A stretch of 46,385 nucleotides of DNA from positions 1 through 46,385 of the forward strand of contig JAAZKR010000046.1 of NCBI GenBank assembly GCA_012799725.1, given 5' to 3'. This stretch comes from Oligosphaeraceae bacterium. Lineage in GTDB: Bacteria > Verrucomicrobiota > Lentisphaeria > Oligosphaerales > Oligosphaeraceae. Positions within the stretch are counted from its first letter, which is position 1, and each line of letters starts with the position of its first letter. A model generated the notes under the pieces. The model was not told the DNA's origin and did not search any database. It saw only the letters and a program-made list of their open reading frames with translations. Below are positions 23,712-30,813 of the stretch, piece by piece. Position numbers and translations under genes: made by a program.

Positions 23712-23924
23712 ATGGTTAATGCTTATAATCTCCATATTAATAAATCTTGTTTGTATTGTAGGCAAAAGGCTTGTGTGGTTTTTTGGTAAAAAACCTTTAC
23801 AAATCGAGCTTTACCGACAGGCAGGCATGATTTTCTATACAAGGCTTTCTGGTTGTCATAATTAATAAAAGCACAGATAATGGGGTCATCAAAAACGAAG
23901 CATACACAAACAAGAGGGCATAAA

Positions 23925-24662
23925 ATGCGTAAGGTTTTCACATTAATCGAGTTACTAGTTGTCATTGCGATTATTGCTATTTTAGCAGCCATGCTATTGC
24001 CGGCATTAAATAAAGCCCGGGACAAGGCACGCGGCGTCACTTGCCAAAATCAGATAAAGCATGCTATCATGTTCTGGATGATGTACTCAATGGATAATGA
24101 TGAGGCTATTATTCCCAGCTATTACAAAATTTCGGTGAGCACTCCTGGCTCATTCCAGGAATATTATGCGCGGTATAATGGCGCTCCAAATGCTAGCGGC
24201 GATGCCTTTACCTATACCAAGTTGCTGCATTGTCCTTGCGATGCAACAACAAGTATCGTTACCTCCCGTGCTGGTGTTGGTGCAGTGTATCTGGACTATT
24301 ATAACGTCTACGCAAGTTATGGATATAACTTTTTCCTGGGTGGGAACAATTCGGACCCCTGGTGGAATGGCGCAAGGCAAGCAGTTACCCTTACAGCCCT
24401 GAAGGGCAATACATCCCGGATTGTCGTACTGGGGGATTCCTGGTGCCAGGTGGCGACACACAGCGTAAACAAAGCGCGGATTGTCAGCGCTATTGATTAT
24501 TCTGTAGGGACTTTTGGAGCCCATGGCAAAAATGGAAATTTTGCTTTTGCCGATGGAAGCATACGGGCGTCAAATGTTGTTGAATATTACGAGTATGATA
24601 AATCTAAATATACTCTTGACGTCTGGAATACCACATCTGCTCTCGATACAGTTACCCGCTAA
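23925..24662 (+). CDS. Prepilin-type protein with H-x9-DG tail signature
   Basis: A 245-residue protein. [22 protein letters not shown] with the [20 protein letters not shown] helix is a textbook class III signal and N-terminal helix of Lentisphaerota pseudopilin-like proteins, and [20 protein letters not shown] is the C-terminal H-x(n)-DG block. The ATG at 23925 follows AGAGGG. A longer start at 23880 would give an unlikely leader. It precedes a secreted DUF4838 enzyme and a sialidase-fold protein in the same direction, so its role is probably tied to carbohydrate uptake or enzyme display (inference). Confidence 0.82.
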   Translation: MRKVFTLIELLVVIAIIAILAAMLLPALNKARDKARGVTCQNQIKHAIMFWMMYSMDNDEAIIPSYYKISVSTPGSFQEYYARYNGAPNASGDAFTYTKLLHCPCDATTSIVTSRAGVGAVYLDYYNVYASYGYNFFLGGNNSDPWWNGARQAVTLTALKGNTSRIVVLGDSWCQVATHSVNKARIVSAIDYSVGTFGAHGKNGNFAFADGSIRASNVVEYYEYDKSKYTLDVWNTTSALDTVTR

Positions 24663-24752
24663 GCGGGCGCTTCATTTACGGGACGGGGTTTTTATATAAC
24701 TTTTTTCTCTCAAAAATCATTCTTTTCAAAGCAATCAATAGGAGTTGATTTT

Positions 24753-27047
24753 ATGAGTTATAAGATTTTGACTGTTGTGTTAGGGGTCTTGGTGCCTTGC
24801 ATACCCCTGCCTGGCTCCGCTCTGGTGCTTGAAGAAGGAAAGACAGTGCCGGTTGTGCAACCGGTTCAGGCAACCCCAGCTGAGAAAACAGCCTGCCAGG
24901 AATTAAGTGAATATCTTCATAAACTGACAGGTGGGAGTTACCCAATAATCCGTGAAGACGAGATCAACGGCATGCCTGCTATTTTCGTCGGAAATACAGA
25001 CTTTGCCAGAGGGCAAGGGATCGACCAGCAGTCTCTGAATCGCGAAGAGTGGGTGATGCGCAACACAGGGAAAAATCTGATTCTGGCAGGCGGTTACCCC
25101 AGGGGAGCCTATTATTCAGTTATTGAATTTTTGGAACGCCAAGGCGTTGTCTGGCCTGATGAATTGACAGAGCATGTCCCGCCCAAGCGTCCAATCGTGA
25201 TTGAAAATCTTTCGGTGCAGGGAGAACCTGGCATTGCATTTCGTCGAATTACGCTGGGAATGAGCACGTTCAATGAGACATCGAGAAGATTTATGGCCCG
25301 TTGCCGCCGGAATGACTTGGTGATAACCGAGGACTACGGTTTCGGCGAGGACATGAGCGGCTGCCATACGTTTCATGATTACACTTCTCCTGATTGGCCC
25401 GATGAGTACTTCAGCCTCAACGACGGAAAACGCACACGTAGCCGGGATGGTGGCGGACCTGGCCAATTGTGCATGAGTAATCCGGAAATGCAAAAGGCTG
25501 TTTTGGCGAAACTTAAGGCGAAAATTGCAGCAGATCGAGAAAGATTGCCGGCGGAACGCTGGCCTCGTATTTATGATGTCAGCCAAAATGACAATGAAGC
25601 CTATTGCACTTGCTCAAACTGCCTGGCAATCATGAAGCGCGAGGAAGCCTACAGCGGCGTTTTGCTGGAGTTCATCAATTTTCTGGCAAACGGAGTTGCC
25701 CAGGAATACCCGGATGTGTTGATACAGACTTTTGCCTATTGCCACACCTTGCAGCCTCCGAAAAACCTCCGCCCCGTTAAGAATGTATTGATGCGCGTAT
25801 GCAGAATGGGGGGAGAATTTTCAGTTGGCACAGCAGATACCATGACGCCCATATCCGGCAAGAACAACCGTACCTATGCGAAGATTCTGGCCCGCTGGGC
25901 AGAAATTTCCCATCATCTCGCCATCTGGGAATACTGGATCATTTATTACAAGGACTCTTTCCCGTATGTCAACGTGAAGGCAATGGCAGAGGATATCAAG
26001 ACATACAGCGATTATAAGGTAAATAATATCCTGGCTGAGTGCGAATCCCCTGAATGCACCAGCTTTTCTGCGTTCAAACAGTGGCTGGGATACCAAATGA
26101 TGGTACATCCCAATGCCTCCCTAAACGAACTGAAAAACCGGTTTTTTCCAGCCTATTACGGTAAAGCAGCTCCGCAAATGCTTTCCTACATGCACTATAT
26201 GGAAAAACGAATGGATGAAATGGAAAAACCATTGGCGCACGCGGGAACCCTGGCAATTCCATATCTGGATCGAGAGTTTTTTGAAACCGCAAATTCCTTG
26301 TTAACCGAAGCGGAAAAGGCTGCAAAAGGCGATGAAAACGCACTCAGCCATATTGCTTATGAGCGTATTCCTGTGGATGCGATTCTGCTTGCCATGCGGG
26401 CAAAATTTGTGGAGGCACTGCCTTCCGGCGGTTTGACTGTGGAACAGCTGTTCCGACGTTACAGCAAAAACCTTCTGGCACATGTGGCATATTATTTTAA
26501 TGATGGCAAGGCATATAATCCAAAGCCTGGAGTCTATGCAAAGTGTCAGGCAGTCCTGGCGGCAAAAGAGCAGGCATATCTTAGTGATGATTTGCAAATA
26601 CCTGCCGAATATCGTGACAGAGTTGTATTCGATGTCAATTGGAGTTTTGGCAATCCTGATCGTTTTGCTGAAGTCCCTGATGCGCTTTTTGGCAAGGCAT
26701 TGAAACTCCCTCGAGCAGACAACTATCATCGACTTCCATTGGATGTCGGCATTTACAACAACACAACGAAGAAGAGCGAACTGCTGAAAAATTTTTCAAA
26801 GGAGGAACTGGCGCAAGATGAAAAATTTCATTATTATTCATTGGGCAGACATAAAATCACCCAGGGAATGATGTGCTGGATTCATTGGTCCTGGCAGGTA
26901 AGCCTGAAATTGGATTACGCTTATACTCCGGATTCAGAAGAAAAGCATGAGGTTTTGGTGTCCATGAAAGTTACTGGGGAGCCATACGTGACCGGCTCAA
27001 AATCAAAACCTGACATCTTTGTTGATCGCATTCTTATTTTAAAATAA
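24753..27047 (+). CDS. Secreted DUF4838 protein, glycosidase-like
   Basis: A 764-residue protein with a signal peptide (KILTVVLGVLVPCIPLPGSA, cleavage near residue 24). Residues about 25-140 form a GH20 domain 2-like segment (TPAEKTACQELSEYLHKLTG then RGAYYSVIEFLERQGVVWPD), as in alpha-glucuronidases and hexosaminidases. The DUF4838 TIM-barrel part follows with SQNDNEAYCTCSNCLAI and LLEFINFLANGVAQEYPDV. Such proteins are abundant in Lentisphaerota and Bacteroidota polysaccharide loci; their substrates are mostly unknown. The gene follows the pseudopilin by 90 bases with an AGGAG site and is 35 bases ahead of the sialidase-like gene. Confidence 0.82.
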   Translation: MSYKILTVVLGVLVPCIPLPGSALVLEEGKTVPVVQPVQATPAEKTACQELSEYLHKLTGGSYPIIREDEINGMPAIFVGNTDFARGQGIDQQSLNREEWVMRNTGKNLILAGGYPRGAYYSVIEFLERQGVVWPDELTEHVPPKRPIVIENLSVQGEPGIAFRRITLGMSTFNETSRRFMARCRRNDLVITEDYGFGEDMSGCHTFHDYTSPDWPDEYFSLNDGKRTRSRDGGGPGQLCMSNPEMQKAVLAKLKAKIAADRERLPAERWPRIYDVSQNDNEAYCTCSNCLAIMKREEAYSGVLLEFINFLANGVAQEYPDVLIQTFAYCHTLQPPKNLRPVKNVLMRVCRMGGEFSVGTADTMTPISGKNNRTYAKILARWAEISHHLAIWEYWIIYYKDSFPYVNVKAMAEDIKTYSDYKVNNILAECESPECTSFSAFKQWLGYQMMVHPNASLNELKNRFFPAYYGKAAPQMLSYMHYMEKRMDEMEKPLAHAGTLAIPYLDREFFETANSLLTEAEKAAKGDENALSHIAYERIPVDAILLAMRAKFVEALPSGGLTVEQLFRRYSKNLLAHVAYYFNDGKAYNPKPGVYAKCQAVLAAKEQAYLSDDLQIPAEYRDRVVFDVNWSFGNPDRFAEVPDALFGKALKLPRADNYHRLPLDVGIYNNTTKKSELLKNFSKEELAQDEKFHYYSLGRHKITQGMMCWIHWSWQVSLKLDYAYTPDSEEKHEVLVSMKVTGEPYVTGSKSKPDIFVDRILILK

Positions 27048-27082
27048 CAGGAGAAATGGTGCTGCCATTATAAATTGAAATT

Positions 27083-28441
27083 ATGGAAAATAAAATCACG
27101 GGAATCGCCCGTACAAATCGTTTTTGCTGGGATGTATCGACTTTGATGGGCAATATGTCCGGCATTTATCAACTGGCACATCCCGCACAGCTTAGTCCCA
27201 CAGAATTCGCCCTGTCACTGAATATCCGTGCTTGCGGCGTCACTGCCATAGACTTGGAAATCGGCAATGACCTTTTGATTGCAGATGATCTGCAATCTGG
27301 GCAGTATCGCGTCATGCCTTTGGATCGCTATACATTTGGCCCAAACCCATTGACCGGAAAAGAGGTTCTTTTTGCCCACTATCCCAAGAACCTGGCATTT
27401 GTCCCCCTCGGCGCCAAACATGCTGATGGAACGCCGCACCCGTATGCAGGAACTGGATTTATTATTGGCCAGATCCTGAGTTTTCCAATCGAGGCACTCG
27501 ATAAATCAAATTGTTTCGACGGCATTCCCGAAGAGGAAATCTTTTACGGGCTGGAAATAGGACAATGCACCTATGACGGCAAAGATTTCAAAATCAGAGA
27601 CCTGCAAATACGCAAAATTTCAGACTTTTTGCCGGGCATGGTCATTGGAGGAGGAAGCTTAGGAAGCATCGTTCCGGATGGGGATGATATGCTTATAGCC
27701 TTTAATTGCGACAAGGATGTCGGGAAAAAAGAAGTTCGCGGATGCGGGGTGCTCCGTTGGAAAAACAAAAACGGGAATTGGGAAGTACAGGAGTACCTGC
27801 CAATTATTGAGCCTGATTATGAGCACTTCCATACAATGAATGGGGTCACGGCAAATTATGTCGAACCCTCATTGGCTCGTGCCTGGGATGGCTCTTTGAT
27901 ATTTACGGCACGCGAAATTGGGCCTGAACCCTTTGGCTATGAAACCAAGGAGGGGAGTCGCTTGACTGTCTGGCATTCAACCGATCAGGGAAAATCCTGG
28001 AAAGTCATTATCGAAAAAGAAAACTTCCATACACAAACCCCCCTATCCGTCGGGGTAACCGCAAGTGGTATCCCATATATCGTCGCCAATGAGTTTTGTA
28101 CCCATAATTCCAAAGGTGAGAGACTGACCTCCATTATTCTTCGGGAAAAACTCCTGGTATGGCCAATAAAGCAGGATTTCAGCGGTCTGGAAGAACCAAT
28201 CTGCGCCTGCGATGCCCCAGTTGAATTCGGCGAACCGCCAAATCAATCTTTCTGGAGAGTGGATCACCCCATCGGCCTGCCAGTGCGCTTGAAAGACGGT
28301 AAATGGCACAGCATTCTCTGCTTCAGAACACTGGAACACCTGGAATGCGACAGCAATGCATTGCCTACTCCATTTACAGGCAGCTATGTCCGTGAAATCT
28401 TCTCTACAGGAAATGATTTCCCGCTATGGATTTTTGATTAG
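27083..28441 (+). CDS. Sialidase-fold (BNR/Asp-box) protein
   Basis: A 452-residue protein without a signal peptide. It contains an Asp-box repeat LTVWHSTDQGKSWKVIIE (S-x-D-x-G-x-x-W), plus EPSLARAWDGSLIFTAREIG and GVTASGIPYIVANEF, typical of six-bladed sialidase/exo-alpha-sialidase superfamily propellers. The sialidase arginine triad was not assigned, so true sialidase activity is unproven. It may be a cytoplasmic glycosidase or phosphorylase-like sugar enzyme working after the secreted DUF4838 protein. A terminator lies at 28600-28629. Confidence 0.65.
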   Translation: MENKITGIARTNRFCWDVSTLMGNMSGIYQLAHPAQLSPTEFALSLNIRACGVTAIDLEIGNDLLIADDLQSGQYRVMPLDRYTFGPNPLTGKEVLFAHYPKNLAFVPLGAKHADGTPHPYAGTGFIIGQILSFPIEALDKSNCFDGIPEEEIFYGLEIGQCTYDGKDFKIRDLQIRKISDFLPGMVIGGGSLGSIVPDGDDMLIAFNCDKDVGKKEVRGCGVLRWKNKNGNWEVQEYLPIIEPDYEHFHTMNGVTANYVEPSLARAWDGSLIFTAREIGPEPFGYETKEGSRLTVWHSTDQGKSWKVIIEKENFHTQTPLSVGVTASGIPYIVANEFCTHNSKGERLTSIILREKLLVWPIKQDFSGLEEPICACDAPVEFGEPPNQSFWRVDHPIGLPVRLKDGKWHSILCFRTLEHLECDSNALPTPFTGSYVREIFSTGNDFPLWIFD

Positions 28442-28599
28442 TCACCCTGACCAAAGTCAATGTCATAGGCTCAGGAAGTTATCGCTCTTGAACATGCATC
28501 CCCGTACTATCAACTTCTTGTTTTTTCGGAAAGATTTTTCTGAAAAGAAAGCTCTAAGCAATTGGCATACAAGCACTTTTATGACTGATCCAAATGATT

Positions 28600-28629
28600 C
28601 AGCGCCTTTACAAGGCGCTGTCTTTTCTT
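28600..28629 (+). terminator. Rho-independent terminator of the pseudopilin/DUF4838/sialidase-like operon
   Basis: CAGCGCCTT, loop TAC, AAGGCGCTG: a perfect 9-bp stem at 28600-28620, followed by TCTTTTCTT. It lies about 160 bases after the operon's last stop. The CCTT-TAC-AAGG core is the reverse complement of the hairpin core in the repeat at 10597-10611. Confidence 0.8.
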
Positions 28630-28700
28630 GGGGGATTCCCCACCCCAAGCTAAAACCTGGCGCTAAGCATAGTTAAGCGCCTACGGCGCAAGTTCTTAAG
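28629..28700. other. Cluster of further hairpins behind the terminator
   Basis: GGGG-ATT-CCCC at about 28630-28642, GGCGCTAAGC..TTAAGCGCC at about 28660-28682, and GCGCC-TAC-GGCGC at about 28677-28689. The TTGCGCCGTAGGCGCTTAAC part, read on the minus strand, resembles TTGCGCCGTAGTCGCTTAAC at about 38901-38921 and a decayed copy near 43160. Confidence 0.55.
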
Positions 28701-28727
28701 CAGGGCATATGTTCGGTTTCTGATCCT

Positions 28728-28765
28728 AAAATCTGTGTTCATCTGCATCCATCTGCGGATAAAAA
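28728..28765. repeat. ATCTGCG-type tandem-word repeat, copy 4
   Basis: AAAATCTGTGTTCATCTGCA followed by TCCATCTGCGGATAAAAA. The same family as 31-65. Directly after it lies GGGTTGT-GGGCG-ACAACCC, a 7-bp hairpin at about 28767-28785. Confidence 0.65.
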
Positions 28766-28792
28766 TGGGTTGTGGGCGACAACCCACCCTAA

Positions 28793-28918
28793 GTTTTCCC
28801 TGATCGGCCAGAGTCAAGCCTCCTGTATCAGCTCAACAATCAGTCCCAGCAGCTCGACTATGACCTTGTGCTCAAAAACATCGACAACATTTATAAGCAA
28901 GGACTTAGTCGTCTGTAG
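28793..28918 (+). pseudogene. 41-codon coding remnant
   Basis: A short open frame with stop codons on both sides reads VFPDRPESSLLYQLNNQSQQ then LDYDLVLKNIDNIYKQGLSRL. The amphipathic helical pattern looks like the end of a real protein. No start and no family recognised. Likely the tail of a lost gene, but a chance frame cannot be excluded. Confidence 0.3.
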
Positions 28919-29007
28919 TGCGGCGTATGGAAACTGGAGAATTGCATGGGACGCATGGATGAGACAATGAGACAAAAGGTATCTGCGATTTTAGCTTGCC
29001 GGTTCCA

Positions 29008-29123
29008 TGAGCCCCATACGTCCAATACTCTTAACTTAACGCTTTGTAACCACATAGACGACTCAACTCCATAAAGCACGCCAAGCAATTAAGTCAGCGC
29101 TACAGAAGAATGACACATTACCT
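29008..29123. repeat. Paralogous intergenic segment B, without palindrome
   Basis: Counterpart of 23431-23609. ATACTCTT..TTAACGCTTTGTAA, then CGCCAAGCAATTAAGTCAGC and GCTACAGAAGAATGACACAT are shared. A GCAACTCG..CGAGTTGC hairpin follows at 29130-29165. Between this and the aldolase gene at 29326 nothing else is recognised, apart from a degraded TTTCGCATTAAC element near 29285. Confidence 0.8.
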
Positions 29124-29325
29124 TTATAAGCAACTCGTCAAAGGAAAATTGATCCTCCGAGTTGCAAAACACCAAATCCATGTTAACTTTCCTTTGTATC
29201 TGAATCTCTTATTTTATCAGGTGTAGAAAGTTTTTCAAAATAAGGACTCAGACACACTTTGTAAAATATTTTTTCCTGTCGCAAGATTTCGCATTAACTG
29301 AATTTAACTTGAGGTCTGTTTACAA

Positions 29326-30252
29326 ATGAAGTATGAAATGAATCAATTTGACGGGGCTTGGTCTGCCATGTCCACCCCTCTTACCCTGGATGGCCGTGTA
29401 GATGCAGATGCTCTGCAAAAATTGGTGGAACACCAGCTAAAATTGGGAATCAAAGGGCTGTTTCTCTGCGGCACCGCTGGCGAAGGCCCTTTCCTTTCTG
29501 ATGCGGAGCGTTTGCGCCTGATCAATCTCACTGTCCGTTTTGCGGCTGGGCGCCTGCCCATTGCCGTGCAAATCACCGACAACTCCGCTGAACGCATGAT
29601 TGAGAACCTCAATCGCTATCAGGACCTGGGCATTGACATTTCGGTGATTGCACCTCCATTTTTCCAATTGAATGCGACCGACGACTTCATATACGACCTC
29701 TATACCCAAGTAATTGAGGCAAGCCAGATTTCTGTTGGCATCTACAACCGTGGCAAGAATTCCAGCGTGCAGATCCCCCCCGAAAACCTGGGACGCATTC
29801 TGGATAATCCCAAAGTGTGCCTGGTAAAGGACAGTGCCAGTCAAGAGGACTTCAAGCAGGCGATCCTTGCAGCGAAGGCGCGCCGCAAGGGAACACTTGC
29901 CGCCCTCTGCGGCGATGAATTCGCATGTGTGCCCTATCTTCGTGACGGCTATGACGGCGTCCTTTTCGGAGGTGGCTGCTTCAATGGCGCGTACGCAGCG
30001 GAAATGCATCGCCTGGTGCGCGCCGGCAAGCCTGAAGAGGCACAGAAGCTTCAGGAGCATCTGAATGAAGTAATGTTCAAGGTCTTCGGCGGCAAGAAAA
30101 TTGCCTGCTGGCTAGCTGGACAGAAAGAACTGATGCGGCGGCTGGGCGTCTTCAATACAGCTCGTTGCCTGATCAACTATCAGCTGAATGATGAATGCTC
30201 CAAGGCCATTGACGAGGTGCTTCGTGACGAAAAAGCCTGGCTCGTACGATAA
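29326..30252 (+). CDS. Dihydrodipicolinate synthase/N-acetylneuraminate lyase family aldolase
   Basis: A 308-residue class I aldolase of the DapA/NanA family, which makes or splits 2-keto acids through a lysine Schiff base. The Schiff-base lysine is Lys168 in VCLVKDSA and the catalytic tyrosine is Tyr140 in VGIYNRGKN. The phosphate/carboxylate loop GTAGEG (49-54) replaces the usual GTTGES or GSTGEx. The IYNRG form differs from the common YNxP of DapA and NanA and is closer to the YNR seen in 5-dehydro-4-deoxyglucarate dehydratase, so a sugar-acid substrate is plausible. Located among carbohydrate enzymes and not with lysine genes, it is unlikely to be the housekeeping DapA. Confidence 0.8.
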   Translation: MKYEMNQFDGAWSAMSTPLTLDGRVDADALQKLVEHQLKLGIKGLFLCGTAGEGPFLSDAERLRLINLTVRFAAGRLPIAVQITDNSAERMIENLNRYQDLGIDISVIAPPFFQLNATDDFIYDLYTQVIEASQISVGIYNRGKNSSVQIPPENLGRILDNPKVCLVKDSASQEDFKQAILAAKARRKGTLAALCGDEFACVPYLRDGYDGVLFGGGCFNGAYAAEMHRLVRAGKPEEAQKLQEHLNEVMFKVFGGKKIACWLAGQKELMRRLGVFNTARCLINYQLNDECSKAIDEVLRDEKAWLVR

Positions 30253-30254
30253 GT

Positions 30255-30297
30255 TTTCACGAGCTCATTCAGGCCTCACCTGAATGAGCTCGTGAAA
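30255..30297. terminator. 19-bp perfect hairpin without T-tract after the aldolase gene
   Basis: TTTCACGAGCTCATTCAGG, loop CCTCA, CCTGAATGAGCTCGTGAAA: nineteen consecutive perfect base pairs with a five-base loop, starting 2 bases after the stop codon. The following bases GCAGACAAAG carry no T-run. A role as 3'-end or mRNA stability element is inference; it could also be a small palindromic repeat. Confidence 0.6.
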
Positions 30298-30543
30298 GCA
30301 GACAAAGACTATATGTCGATTGTTGAAAATTGCCCTATTGATTATTAAGGAGCTGTGAAAAATTGAGGCAACTGGCCTGGAATCTTTGAGCTGTTTTTCC
30401 CCTGTTCTGAAAGGGGCGCACATACGCGACTGATAGAAAAGGGGAAAGGCAGTCAAAATAAACCGGAGGCGCCCTTAATTTTTAAACGAATCCTTGCCCC
30501 TCGAATTTCATATTACAACATTTCGCACAATACCCACTATTCA

Positions 30544-30588
30544 ATTTTACAAGAGCTTCATTTTACAAGAGCCTGCTCTTGTAAAATG
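30544..30588. repeat. ATTTTACAAGAGC direct and inverted repeat array
   Basis: ATTTTACAAGAGC at 30544-30556, then CATTTTACAAGAGC (30559-30572), two bases, GCTCTTGTAAAATG (30575-30588). One direct repeat and one exact inverted repeat of 14 bases, giving a hairpin with a minimal loop. Confidence 0.7.
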
Positions 30589-30675
30589 CAAACTATACTT
30601 TATAGCTTCAGTCGAAAACAGAACCATAAACAGGTTTCTCGAAAAGGGATTTCCGAGTTACAAAATAATGCTCCT

Positions 30676-30710
30676 TAATCTGCGATAATCTGTGCTGTCT
30701 GCGGAAAAAC
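30676..30710. repeat. ATCTGCG-type tandem-word repeat, copy 5
   Basis: TAATCTGCGATAATCTGTGC followed by TGTCTGCGGAAAAAC. Same family as 31-65. Confidence 0.6.
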
Positions 30711-30813
30711 TATGGGCATCCTAACGCCAGTGTAGAAAAAATTATTCTTTGTTGTATGCCATGCCGCCAAGCATACAATCACATAAATTAGAGATGATGG
30801 GGCTGGAACTGCT

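Larger units (their letters stand above)
30298..30813. other. 516-bp intergenic region with inverted repeats
   Basis: Between the convergent aldolase and GH78 genes. It holds CCCCT..AGGGG near 30397-30415, an ATTTTACAAGAGC array (30544-30588), a TTTCGCACAAT fragment near 30522 and an ATCTGCG-type repeat (30676-30710). No gene or RNA recognised. Confidence 0.5.

Noticed and set aside
29437-30060. 207-codon minus-strand frame
   Set aside because: Antisense shadow of the DapA-family gene, whose catalytic residues are intact.
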